Of a stretch of DNA of 36,319 nt, positions 21,360-32,494 are shown piece after piece. Below the pieces are notes generated by a model. It made no database searches and was not told the DNA's origin. It saw nothing but the letters and a program-made list of their open reading frames with translations. Positions within the stretch are counted from its first letter, which is position 1. Each line of letters starts with the position of its first letter. The stretch comes from Hymenoscyphus infarciens (taxonomy: Eukaryota; Ascomycota; Leotiomycetes; Helotiales; Helotiaceae). The translations under genes were made by a program, and so were the position numbers. The stretch lies in contig LLCB01000444.1 in the NCBI GenBank assembly GCA_001414345.1, positions 1-36,319 of the forward strand, given 5' to 3'.

Positions 21360-23900
21360 AATACTAAGATAAACTTTATTAAAAAGGACTTTGTATACTC
21401 CGCTACTAGAATAGGTACTATAGTAAAAACTATACTAGTTAAGGTATATAATTTAATTAGTATAGTAGAATAATACTATAAACCGATTCGACAGATATAT
21501 AATATTATATATAAATAAGAGCCTTATCTCTTATAAAGTTTAGTACTTTAAATAGCCTTTAAAGTAATTAATAATATAGTAGGCCTAAATAGTCTAGTCT
21601 CTACTTTATTAGTATATAGAGTATATACTTAAATAACTATAAATAATATACCTTTATAACTGATTTCTACGAGGATAGAGACCTATAAGAAGGCTACTTA
21701 AGAAGTACGAAAGTAGATTATATCCTACTAAGTTAAAGAAGCTCTTAATATACGAAATAGACCGATTAACCGAGTTAAGAACTTACTCTTAAATTTAGAC
21801 GTTTTAGTATAGAGAGAGTATATAAAGTCTTAGATAAGACCTTTTATCCTTTAAGAAATCGAGAATAAGGACTATATTATAGTACTACTAAGTAGTCCTA
21901 TAAAGTTTTAATCTATAATTATAAAGCTATACTTTATTAAAACTCCTAAAACTTCTAAAACAGCACTAGCGACTAAGGAAGTTTCTAGTATAGCACTGTC
22001 TAAAATAACACTATAATCTTATAAAAAAGAGGGAATTTTTAAGTAATAAGATAGGTAGGATATTAAATAATATTTACCTTTCTTCTAATATTAACTTCGA
22101 TAGTTATAAATCTGTTAAAATACTAATATTCTAGAAACTATACTAGAACCTCTTTAAAAGCGCGGACGTAGACAGCTCTAAAAGTATCTAAGACTTCTAA
22201 ATAAGTCTTTTAAAGTGTTATTCTAATAGTTAGACACTTTTATAGACGATTTCGACTATATTACTCTTAAAGATATTAGAACTTTTCTTACTAATTTAAG
22301 TAAACCTTATAATATTAAAGTATTTATAGCTAATAATAGTATAGTATATGTTAAATCGTAATAAAAGAAGATTAATAGATTAACTAATTAAGGTATTTTT
22401 AAGATTATTACCTAAAAGGAATTATCTCTTAATACTAGAATATTTAGATTACGCTTTATAGATAATATTAAATTTAAGAGTATAATACTTACTTTTATAA
22501 AGTTAAGATTAGTTATCTAAGTATATAATAATACTAAGAAGTTACTAGTACTTACTTAGGCGCCTACTATTTAAAGAATAAGCTAGAGAATAATCCTTAT
22601 ACTTATTATAATACTTTTAGGCTTATAAGTATTTATTTAAGATATTATATAAGTATATATATAATTATTAACTAACTTAAATTAGAAATTCTTTATATAC
22701 TCTTCTAAAGGTTATCTCTAATAGGAAGATATATTCTTTAAAGTAATTAGACTACTATATAGTATTCTAGAAGCTAGTAATTACTAGTTTATAACGTACT
22801 ATAAACACTATATTATAAAGCTTATAATAGAACAGTTAACTTTTAACCTCTGTCTTTTATATATTAAATTATACTAGTATAACGAGTAAGTAAAGTTAGA
22901 TACTTCTTTTAGTATAGTAGGCCTTTAAACTAATAATACTCTTATACTTACTAATAACGCTTTTACTAATAAAGAAGAGCTTACTATTAATAAAGCTAGA
23001 TTTATATCTAAGAAGAGAGAAGAGCTTACTATTAACTATCTAATTAAATTTAATAGAGAGCTAATTACTAAGTATTATAACAGCTTTATATCTCTTACTT
23101 AGGATTATGTAAAACACTTAGATTTAGTATAAAAGGCCTTATCTAAGATATCTAATATAAAAGAGATATTATGTATAGTAGATACTAAAGATTAATATAT
23201 TACTTAACGTGCTAGAGAGGTATACTTAGCTATAATATCTTAGCCTAAGGCTGCTTTCGACTTATTATATACTATCTAAACTATTAATTCTTAAGATAAC
23301 GATATTTTACTTCTTAATAAGCGAATTTAATAGTAAATCGATAATCTCTTAAGAAGACTTAAATTTATTAAATTAGATAAATCTTCTCTAAAGTTATACG
23401 CTTTTACTAATAGATTATTTACTAATAATAAGAACTTATTATTATAAATCGGTTATATTATTACTTTTATAAATAAAGACAATAATACTAATATCTTATA
23501 TTAGTCTTCTACTAAATATAAGAGAGTTACTTATAGTGTTTTAGTATTAGAATTATATATAATAAGCTCTAGATTTAATACTATAGCTTTAATAAAATCG
23601 ACTTTTAAAAGCATCTTAGGATTTAAGGTACTACTTATAGTATATACTAATTTAAAGTCTATTTATAAATATATAGCTAAATTAGATATAACTAAGGAGA
23701 AGCGACTAATAATTAACGTTATATACCTATGAGAAGTATATAAATTAAGAGAGATTAATAAGATTAAATAGATCGACGATAAGAGTAATTCTATAGATAC
23801 TATAACTAAAAAGAGTTATTATAATACTCTATAAAAGTTAATCGATACTAATAAGCTAGATAACAATCTTATAGAATAGATAAAACGAAATAAGAGACTA
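21360..23900 (+). pseudogene. Copia integrase, reverse transcriptase and RNase H remnant
   Basis: Downstream of the gypsy insertion the copia pol continues. An integrase core is readable near 21360-21780, a reverse transcriptase start near 22360-22690, and an RNase H with CTDSKSLYD-like and KREINKIKWID-like positions near 23640-23780 (now mutated). Each segment is readable in one frame when TAA/TAG are taken as mutated Gln/Trp codons. About 8.1 kb of gypsy DNA separates it from its gag. Confidence 0.88.
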
Positions 23901-24014
23901 AAATAGAGCCTTCTTATTAGTCGAGGATAGGGAATAGAGGGCTCTGATTAGTTAGCTTAGATATATGATTTTTAATAGTTTAGAGTAACTTCTGTCGTTT
24001 TAAAGAAGTGCTAG

Positions 24015-24185
24015 TGTTAGTATATATTTAAGGGGTAAATAGCGATTTAGATCAGTATACGTAGATATACGTGCTCCTCGCTTAAGAGCTACTTAAGTAG
24101 GCATCGTAGCTAGCTTTACTCGGTATATACGAACGATAATATAACTCTTTTTATATCGCTTTTATAACTATAAGTTATACTAACA
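24015..24185 (+). repeat. Copia 3' LTR (171 bp)
   Basis: Starts TGTTAGTATA and ends TATACTAACA; these ends are exact reverse complements over 10 bp. It is followed immediately by the target duplication AAAAG. Confidence 0.94.
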
Positions 24186-25820
24186 AAAAGACTAAGCTTA
24201 AAGTCTATTCTACTATTATTCTCTCTTTTTATTTTCTTCTCTTCTTTCTTATTAAATTTAATATATTACTTTTAAATATTTTATAAAAGCTAGTTAAACT
24301 CTATAAATATAATAATATTCTATTTATACTCTTTATAATAATAGTTAGGCTTCTAAATATTATTATTATTTATATTAGACTAAGTTTAGTTTTAAAATCT
24401 TTTATTATTATCTAAACCTTTATTTATATTATCTAAACTTCTATATATATATACTCTACTCTTCTCTTAAAAGAAGCTAATTTATTCTTTTTCAAAGTAT
24501 TAAGCTTAGTAATAGTATATATTATTCTAGTCTACGTACTCTTATATATCTTTTTACTAGTAGTATATAATTTATACTATTATATCTATTATAATATCTA
24601 AGCTTATTATCTCTCTCTTTCTTTATCTTAAGTATAAGCGTCTATATAATACTAATTAGTTTCTTCTCTTTTATAAGTATAACTAATTCCTTTACTTAGT
24701 AAATATACTTTTTAGTATATAATTATATATAAAGATATAAGTATAACTAATTCCTTTACTTAGTAAGTATACTTTTTAGTATATAACTATATATAAAGAT
24801 ATAAGTAAAATTAAGTATATAGTATAGTAAACTCTAATTATATTAATTAAAAAGATTAAAGTCTTTATTACTAGTATTAAGCTAATTAGTTTTAATCTTA
24901 TTATATATTATATAAATATTAGTCTCTAGATATTTAGTATTTTTATAGAAAGAGACTTTCTTTTAAAAATTCTATTATAATTTATTATTAGCTTTATAAG
25001 TATATATCTTATTAAGCTTCTCTTAAAACACTTCTTACTATTACTAATATTACTTACTAAACTAGTTTCTAATAAAAGTATTATATATCTAGATTTTTAT
25101 TTATTTTTAAATTAAGCTTCTTTTAATACTATAAAAGAAGCTAATATACTACTTTTAAAAAGCTATATTTAAATATTAAATAAAGAGAGTACTTTATAAC
25201 TATAATCTAACTATAGTTAAGAAAAAGCTAATAAAATATCTTAGTATCTTATATAAGTATATATTTAATAAATCTATATATATAGAAGCTTATAATAGTA
25301 TAAATCGTATACTACTAGTAAAGAGATATATAGAAGTATATTTAAAAGAATAATATATATAATTTATAGACTTAAATAGTAAGATAAAGAAGAGATTATT
25401 CTTTTTAATATAAAGAAAGATAAGATATATATATAAGAGTTTAGAGAATATAAATAAGGTTTTAGATATATTTAAATAGTTTTAGAACTAAAACTCTTCT
25501 AGTATAAATAGTAATTATAAATAGCTAGCTATTATAAAGCTATAAGAGAATAATTTATTATAGCTATTAACGCTTTATATCTAATTTAGTCTTTTTATAA
25601 TAAACTATTTATAAACTCTTTTAAGAATATTCTTCTTAGTTTTTATAAATATAAATACTATCTACTAGCTTTTACTATTAAAGAAGCTAAGCTTATAATA
25701 AAAGTAAATATATATAATATAATATAAGAGCTCTATTATATTACTAAGAATTATAAAGCTATGAGTATATAAAAGTAGTAGTAGTAGAAGAAATAAAAGT
25801 AAGAACTTTAAAATTTTTAA
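24186..25820. other. RIP-degraded sequence right of the copia insertion, unidentified
   Basis: About 1.6 kb of AT-rich DNA with no readable domain. It is presumably the other half of the older sequence split by the copia insertion; its counterpart lies at 9378-9919. Confidence 0.6.
24673..24800. repeat. Two tandem 64 bp units
   Basis: The sequence starting ATAAGTATAACTAATTCC at 24673 repeats at 24737 with about two mismatches, and a partial third start occurs at 24801. The exact period is 64 bp. Confidence 0.85.
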
Positions 25821-26022
25821 TTTTTTTAATAACTATAACTTCTATAATAATCGAGTATATATGATTTTAGTATAATCGAATAGCCTTAATATATAATTCT
25901 CTTAACTTCGAAGTATAATTAAGTATAAAAGGTGGTAGTAGAGGACGTTGAATTATAATATATTTAGACACTGAAATACTAAAAAGTTAAAATGTCCGAG
26001 AGAGTCGCTAACAGCTACTATA
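25820..26022 (-). repeat. Repeat R, copy 3 (inverted)
   Basis: The reverse complement of this stretch matches 9405-9604 along most of its length (TAGTAGCTGTTAGCGACTCTC against TAGTAGCTATTAGCGACTCTC at the outer edge). This copy keeps more CA/TG dinucleotides than the left copies. It forms the right border of the degraded block. Confidence 0.65.
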
Positions 26023-26634
26023 ATAATGCCAGTAAGGATCGACTATACAGATGAAGCTTAATAGTAATATTTTGAAAATGCTCCGTAACAGCATCATGAG
26101 TTGTTCGGAAAGCCCAGAACTTAACCGTTTCTTTGTAAAGAAAAGAGGTTGGTCAAGTGTCGGAGGATGAAGTGTTTCAAGAGTTCATACTGTAACCCAT
26201 TTTAACGAGGACGGAGTTAAATGGTGGTCTGTGTGTATCCCGTCTCCTGGAAAGGCGACCTCACGAGTATTGTATTGAAACAAGATATTCTATACTACAG
26301 CCCAATAAACTTGTCGCTACAGTTTCAGAAAAAGGATTCAACCCCATCCCGTCCTTTACGTCCTTCGATTTTCTCAATCGGATCTTGGAAACCATTTGAA
26401 TTACGGAATTCGCGCTTCACTAGACCCAAGTGCTTGACAACATCACTTCCCCACCCGCCTGGACTGCGCCGTCCTACCACAACACAGTACCTCTGCGGGC
26501 AGCGATACCCTCTGCGAATGCGCCCAAGAACCCGATAACTGCCCACACTGGATGACTACGACGTCCATCCAGCAGCCACAATACATATGCCACCTCCGCA
26601 AGAAACACGTTGATCCTCCCTCATCGATGGGCAG
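26023..26634 (+). other. Upstream region of the RICTOR homologue
   Basis: About 600 bp of normal-composition DNA between the degraded block and the RICTOR start codon; it must contain the promoter and 5' UTR. A 105-codon open frame at 26221-26538 has no domain and is treated as non-coding or at most an upstream ORF. No clear TATA box was found. Confidence 0.5.
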
Positions 26635-29600
26635 ATGGTTGGACCACAGAGCATTATGAGCTCGTCCGCGACGCCGACCCAGAAATCACTATATACAACA
26701 AATTCAAGGACGAGCTCTGATAGAGACCGGGATGGACTACAGCCAACGACAACGAACAATGGCTCTCGAACGCTGGCAAGTCCTGCCGTGTCCTTTGCGC
26801 CGCGAGGCTCCTCCCTCAACCCCTCCCCAGCACCAGGGAGCTTTAGTTCGAATCTACGGAGCCAGCTGGCACCCTCACGAACAGGATCGAGTCAGGATGT
26901 GAATTACTCAAATGCGAATTTGGAGAGGCTGGATGAGGATGATGGGCAGCTTCCGGCGCAGGTTATTTTGGCTCTGCGAGAGTCGCTGAATCGAGAGATG
27001 AAGATAAAGGAAGGGAGCGAGAATATGCTGGAAGCCCTGAACACGAAGAAAGCGAAGCAGACGAAGGAACAACGGTTGAGGGTGGAAGCGGAATTGAATT
27101 CTTCAAATCAGAAAATTAAGGATTTGAGGAATCAAATATCAGAACTACAAAGGCCAAAGGCCCCTACTACGCCCACGAAATCACGGACGGATAATATGTT
27201 TCAAAGCAATGGGTTGCGATCACCTCAAAGTGTCGCAAGAAGTGCAGTGTCCGATTATGACGAGCCTACAGAGTCGCCTACATATGCGTTGGCAGAAATA
27301 CTTCAGGCGCTGGAGACCGAGGGGTTGACTCCGGATTATTATGTTGGTCATGCAAATAACCTGGTGGAACTTTTCAAGAGATATCCAACGTTAAAATATG
27401 ATTTGGTCTGGTCGGTGTTTGGGTTGAGGATGCAGGTTATGCTTTTGAGTGAGAGTAGAGAAGTGGTAGCCGCTGGATATCGAATGATTAGATATGCAAT
27501 ATCTGATATCAATTCGTTACAAAAAATCCGGAGCCTTAATACAGACTATCTCGTTGTCCTGTAAGTACTCATTTGTCATATCAGTTTATGGTTTGCTAAA
27601 TCTTCCTCAGTTCCCTCATCAAAAAGTCAAATGCAGATGTGGAACGAGAGCAAGCGCTCAAGTTTGTACGCGCATTTCTAGATGTGAAAGATGGTGTGCG
27701 TGAGGTTTCAAGAGCGGTCGTCAGAACGATAACTGCAGTTGCGGAGCATCTAGAAGACCGCCTGCGTTCTATCTGTATAGAGACTCTTGGTGAAATCATG
27801 GTCCGAAGCCCATCTCTTTTACTTGCTTCCGGTGGCCTCAGACCCTTGGCAGATGCTCTGGGCGAGGGAACATATGAGGCATCCGAAAGTCTTACAGCTG
27901 CATTTCTCTTCTTGTTAGATGCACCTCAAAGAAGAAAGTACCTCCGCTCGGGATATGAGCTAGAAGTTCTCTTCACCCCCTTTACTGATTCATTATTTGC
28001 ACAAGAATCGATCCTGAAGCAAAATTCCCGATCAATAGCATATGCCATGAAATCTTGGCCAGGTCTCATGGCATTGTCAATGTATAATTTTCGGGCTGTT
28101 CGATCCTTGATTTCTAGTTTGATGCTACCAAATCCCACGATTCGAGAAACGGTAATTGAATTATTATACACCCTACTTCGTATCAAGTCACCGTTTTGGG
28201 CCACATCATTCTTGGCCGGGCGACGGCTTACAACCTACGGACGAGTTGCCCAATTGAAACCGGTGGCGCCCAAAACGCCTGCCCCGGAGGAAGAAACTGG
28301 TGACAAGAGTTTCGTAGATCACTACACGGCTTTGTTACTCGCTGTTTTAATATCCTCGGATATGCTTCCAGGGCTCTTACAAGTCACTCGAGATGCCGAC
28401 AACATGATGCTCAAACGGAAGACCACCTTGCTTATTGGAGAAGTTCTGAAGTTGGCCAATAGGTTACTGCCTTCCTCGTGGAGTAGTGATCTACAGCTTC
28501 TCCCAGAACTCTTCGCAGCCGCTTCTCACTTTGGAGACCAGGAGCGATTCGACGCAACGGGCACTGTATACCAAATCAGTAGCGTCAGCAGAACACTATA
28601 CAAAACAAACCCGACTACCACGAACACACTAGTCAATACCGAAAATATGAGCACGGACAACCTGCAAACTTTAGAAGACGCCCCAAGAAACAATCCCAAC
28701 CTCACTCTGGACGAAACTACCTTTAGACAGTTACTGGTGGAAACCCAAGTGTTATCGAGCACCAATCCAGTCAAATGGAATTGGGACATTATTTTGAGAA
28801 TCATCGAGGGACCATTGTTGAATGGCAAACGCTTGGATGAGGCTATCAAAGCCTCGAAATTCATCAAGCGGATAATGAGTTTTTACCGACCGTTCAAGTA
28901 TAAATTTGCAGAAGTCCGAAATACCCGCATCAACCAAAAGTATGTCAAAGTTGGATGTGCTCTCATGAACACCCTGCTTCAAACCGAGATAGGAGTCAAA
29001 TATCTTGCGGACAATAAATTGCTCCGGCAAATGGCAGAGTGCCTGGCGCAATGTGATCCGGTAAGTTTCAAAAGAGAAAAATGAAATAAAATGCTAATAT
29101 GGTTTACAGACAAGTGGGCTGACCGCCCAATCTCCCATGTTCTCCAAGGAACGTCTCCAAGAGACTCTCTGCTGTGGATATTTCAATCTGCTCGGCACGA
29201 TGAGTGGTGATGTGAGGGGTCTGCAGATGCTGGATCGTTGGCGAATGATCAATATGATGTATCACATCGTCGACCTGAAGCAACGTCCAGATCTCATCAA
29301 AATGCTATTATCAAACTTTGACTACAGTCTACAAGGACACCCGAGAGTTCTGCTTTCCAAGGCTTTGACGGCCGGATCAAAAGAAATTCGTATACATGCT
29401 ACAAACGTGTTAAGGCGGTATTCGAGAGGATCAAGAGCAACTCAGGGTGTCAGCGACTCGAAATGGGCAATTCAACTTCTTGTTACACAACTTTACGACC
29501 CCGAGGTGGAAGTATGCGCTTGCGCCATCAAGATTCTCGAAGAAGCCTGTAATCGCAGGAATTATCTCGAGTATATCGTCGAATGTCGACCGGCCCTTGA

Positions 29601-30696
29601 TCATCTTGGAGAAATTGGGGCACCATTACTGTTGCGATTTCTCTCCACCTCTATCGGTTACCATTATCTCGATGGTTTGGATTACATCAGTAATGAGATG
29701 GACGACTGGTTTCTAGGTCGAAACGATGCCTATGTTGGGGTTGTAGAGGCAAGTCTAGCTCGTGCGTTTGCAGACATGCCTGAAGAGCCTTCCCGTCGAA
29801 TGAGCATGGATGAGGAAACCTTCGAAATGGACGCTGAAACCGATGGTCACGTACCGCCACATTTCTACAGAGAATTGACTCGGACCAAGGAAGGTTGCAA
29901 ATTGTTACGCGACAAAGGTCATTTCACCGAGTTCTCAACTTCGATTCGTGATTATGGCATGCTTTCAGATGACGCAGAGCTTATACTCAAAGTCAAAGGA
30001 TGTCTCTGGGCAGTCGGCAATGTTGGATCGATGGAACTTGGAGCACCCTTTCTGGAAGAATGCGATGTCGTCGAAAACATCGTCAAGATCGCCGAAGAAC
30101 ATGAAATCATGAGCATGCGAGGAACAGCCTTCTTCGTCCTCGGTCTGATTTCCAAGAGTGTCCACGGTCTCGAGATCCTATCCGAAAATGGATGGGATAG
30201 CAACACGACAATCATGGGTGCCTCCTTAGGCCTCTGTCTTCCGCGCAATCTCAAAAAACTCTTCTCCTACGAACCATGGAAGCACGAGAAAGTCGCTGAC
30301 ATCTTCATGACGCCCGAAAATCGCGCCATCTTCAACGCCGCTAATACTGATGAGGACCCGGTTAACAACCGTGTGTTGGAACTCATTGGGGATTTGGGGA
30401 ATACGGTGTTGCAGAAACGATGTATGACTGAGTTGATGCATCTCAAGAGTAAGAAGACGATGGGTTTTGGTCAGCCGGCGCTGTTTAGGAAGGTAATGGC
30501 GCTGCTGGAGAGTCATCATTTTAGACTTACTGTGCGGCGCTTTGTGATTGAGCTTTTTGATCGGGGGGTGTTGCGGAAGATTGTTTTTGATGATGATAGT
30601 GAGGGGGAGGGCAGTAGTGTGGATAGTGATGGGAGTGATGAGGGGAGGACGGAGAGGCAGAGGAGTGTTTGTGAGGTTGAGGGGGTGGGGGAGTGA
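26635..30696 (+). CDS. AVO3: RICTOR/AVO3 homologue, TORC2 subunit, complete, three exons
   Basis: This is the fungal RICTOR (S. cerevisiae Avo3, S. pombe Ste20), the scaffold defining TOR complex 2, which controls AGC kinases, actin and membrane stress responses. Exons 26635-27560, 27611-29060 and 29110-30696 join in frame to a protein of about 1320 residues, normal for the family. Order: Ser/Thr/Pro-rich N-terminus; HR1-like coiled coil (about 105-170); RICTOR N-terminal helical repeats (from about 225); a conserved middle region with NPVKWNWDIILRIIEGPLL (about 690); the highly conserved block containing WAIQLLVTQLYDPEVEVC and GEIGAPLLLRFLSTSIGYHY (about 910-980); a RICTOR_V-type motif GTAFFVLGLISKSVHG (about 1130); and an acidic Ser/Asp/Glu tail. 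An in-frame TGA at 26611 limits the start; the ATG at 26656 is the alternative. There are no RIP signs, although the degraded block ends only about 600 bp upstream. Confidence 0.96.
27561..27610 (+). other. AVO3: RICTOR intron 1 (50 bp)
   Basis: Starts GTAAGTACTC and ends TTCCTCAG, with TTGCTAAAT as the probable branch point. Removal joins YLVVL to SLIKKSNADVERE in phase; without it translation stops at 27562. Confidence 0.93.
29061..29109 (+). other. AVO3: RICTOR intron 2 (49 bp)
   Basis: Starts GTAAGTTTCA and ends GGTTTACAG, with ATGCTAATAT as the probable branch point. Removal joins AECLAQCDP to TSGLTAQSPMF in phase 0. Confidence 0.93.
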
Positions 30697-31704
30697 TGAT
30701 GCGAGGTACTGGGGTGTTGGTTTGAAAGTTTTGAAAGTTTTGAAAGGGAAGAAGGTTGGTGGACTGATGAACAAGAGAGAGGAAAGTGTTAGGATATGTA
30801 TTGTAAGTTGGTGGGAATGGTGACCGGGGTTGGTCGCCCCTAGTTGGCCTGGCGTATTTATTTTATCTTTTGGCATAGGTTGTGCACGGGTTTGGGGGTT
30901 GGGGGGTTGGTTGGCTTGTCAAATCAAGGCGTGGCGTGGCGAAAATGGGAAATGTTCTTGTTCTGCTGCTATTTGGTGCCTGTCTGATTTTTGTTGATGT
31001 GTTTTTGTGTGATTCTTGAAAAGTTTGAGATTCGGAGGGTTCTCTTTTCTTGTACAAAAAACTGGGGAGGATGGAGGAAGGGTGGGTGACTGGATGGCTT
31101 TTTGGGGTATGGGCTGTTGGGGAGGGAGTCTATACTTTTAGAAGGTGGAGCTGAATGGATGATGATTTTTGTTGAAATGATCTAGTTGGTGTGAGAGATC
31201 TTGTTGTTTGGTTCATATGTTGGGATATTGGTGAGTTTCCCTCTCTTTTGATTGAGAGACTGTGGAGTTTCGTTTTCGGGTCTTGGTTTGGGGTCAGTGA
31301 TTCAAGACCCACAGGTTTGGGCCAGTAATTCTGTACTCGCCCTCCGAATAAGGCAAACTTCAATTGGTTCCTTAGTCTCATGCTGCGAAGCAGGCAGATT
31401 GTTTGAAAGGTGAGAAGTTTAAGCGTATGATGCCGGGCTCGATTTGGTGGTGATTTTGGGGCTTGGTCATAGGGCTCACTTATTGCAAAGCTGCATTCTG
31501 CAACAAGGGGCGGGATGATGTTCAGCAGAACAGGGCAAAATCGGGCCGCAACGAGAGAATAGGGCAAAATCTGAGCCTGTAGCCTCATTCTTCCGCAGGT
31601 AAATATCTACTCCCACCCACTTCAATCGCTTCCTTCTCCAGACTGTCATCAAATTTTCTTTCTCACACCTTTAAACCAAAACACCCACCAACCGAATCGC
31701 CAGC
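30697..31704. other. Intergenic region between RICTOR and the zinc-finger locus
   Basis: About 1 kb with no supported gene. It begins with a G-rich 3' flank (GAAAGTTTT repeated at 30724-30745). It ends in a CT-rich then CAAAACACCCACC-type leader just before the ATG at 31705, the usual look of an ascomycete 5' UTR. Minus-strand open frames here (up to 152 codons) have no recognisable domain. Confidence 0.55.
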
Positions 31705-31839
31705 ATGGCAGAAGTATCGGAAATAGAAATGACCAACAGATTGTGAGTCCTGGTACTCTTTTTCGCGCAAGTGCTATGTATGATTTAACAGTTTCTGTTG
31801 TTGTTTAGTGGCCATGCTGTTGACCAACAAACTCTCTAG
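31705..31839 (+). pseudogene. Possible 5' end of the zinc-finger gene, with an early stop
   Basis: The ATG at 31705 sits in a good context (CGCCAGCATGG) after a typical 5' leader and reads MAEVSEIEMTNR. A plausible intron (GTGAGT at 31743, TTTAG ending at 31808) leads to FGHAVDQQTL and then TAG at 31837-31839. A CAG-to-TAG change would explain the stop. I could not follow an open frame from here to the zinc-finger exons, so the link is only positional. Confidence 0.3.
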
Positions 31840-32494
31840 ATGATGGACACATCTGGACTTCAGACTGAGTATGCCTCTACAACCTTGTGATTAATTCCTG
31901 GACCCTGGCCTGAGGACCTGCACTTTTTACTTCAAGTGTTATCTATGCTTGATCTCCTAACCCACGATTTCGCAACACCATTCTGGTTCTGGGATTAACC
32001 ATGAAAATTGGCTGCTAGACCCAGTTCTGGACCGACCTCTATCTATTTCCAACCGCAAACATGACCTGGATTGCAATTTTCATCAGCTTTCGTCACTTAA
32101 ATTTGGAGCAAACTCACGGAACTACCGATGGATTTGCCGCCCGGCAACAGGATCAACGCATGTAGTTGTTCTCCCATGTCAATCAAGTATGTAAACATTT
32201 CCCCAGCAGGAGCCTCTCCCAGGTTTTTCTGTTTTCCCATGGAGGATTCGGATCGGATATCCCAGCAAGATCTGTAGGCTGATTGTTGCGTCGTAATTAG
32301 GAATACTAAATGGCTTCTCGGTGGAAATTTAGACTGTAAGAATATTCATTCATTCGATTTTGAGAGTGCATCAGCTTGCATCCTGCCAAAGTCTTCGAAT
32401 AGCAATCTTTTCTCTTTTCAGGCAATGTAAGCTCTTGCGTTGACGAGATAGAGGGTGAGCTTATGTCCTAAAACCCCTCCCCCCCATCATTTAG

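Larger units (their letters stand above)
9920..24185 (+). mobile_element. Ty1/copia LTR retrotransposon, RIP-inactivated, interrupted by a gypsy element
   Basis: The element is bounded by two 171 bp LTRs (9920-10090 and 24015-24185) and by an exact 5 bp target duplication, AAAAG, at 9915-9919 and 24186-24190. Without the inserted gypsy element and its duplication it is about 6.2 kb, a normal copia size. Decayed coding order is copia-like: gag with a zinc-knuckle spacing at 12010-12051, then integrase core (about 21360-21780), reverse transcriptase (about 22360-22690, with decayed versions of the conserved SRLVVQAYND and RDI-QAY regions), and RNase H (about 23390-23900). Integrase preceding reverse transcriptase is the defining copia order. 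All frames are full of TAA/TAG, so it cannot move. Confidence 0.93.
9378..26022. other. Large RIP-degraded AT-rich transposon block
   Basis: About 16.6 kb of DNA in which CA and TG are strongly depleted and every pol-like frame is riddled with TAA/TAG. It consists of nested retrotransposons flanked by older repeat sequence (9378-9919 and 24186-26022). The boundary with normal DNA on the right is sharp, near 25990-26022. In RIP-competent ascomycetes such blocks are usually heterochromatic; that state is inferred here. Confidence 0.9.

Noticed and set aside
9920..24185. CRISPR-like or prokaryotic repeat interpretation of the repeated blocks
   Set aside because: Repeats occur as LTR pairs with target duplications and decayed pol genes; there are no regular short repeats with unique spacers.
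26221..26538. 105-codon plus-strand open frame upstream of RICTOR
   Set aside because: No domain and an overlapping antisense frame; it fits a 5' leader better than a separate gene.
30226..30876. 216-codon minus-strand frame over the 3' end of RICTOR
   Set aside because: Shadow of the conserved RICTOR coding sequence; its residue pattern is Pro/Leu/His-rich, as expected for an antisense frame.
31130..31588. 152-codon minus-strand frame between RICTOR and the zinc-finger locus
   Set aside because: No domain or gene-like context; it overlaps the likely promoter and leader of the plus-strand locus.
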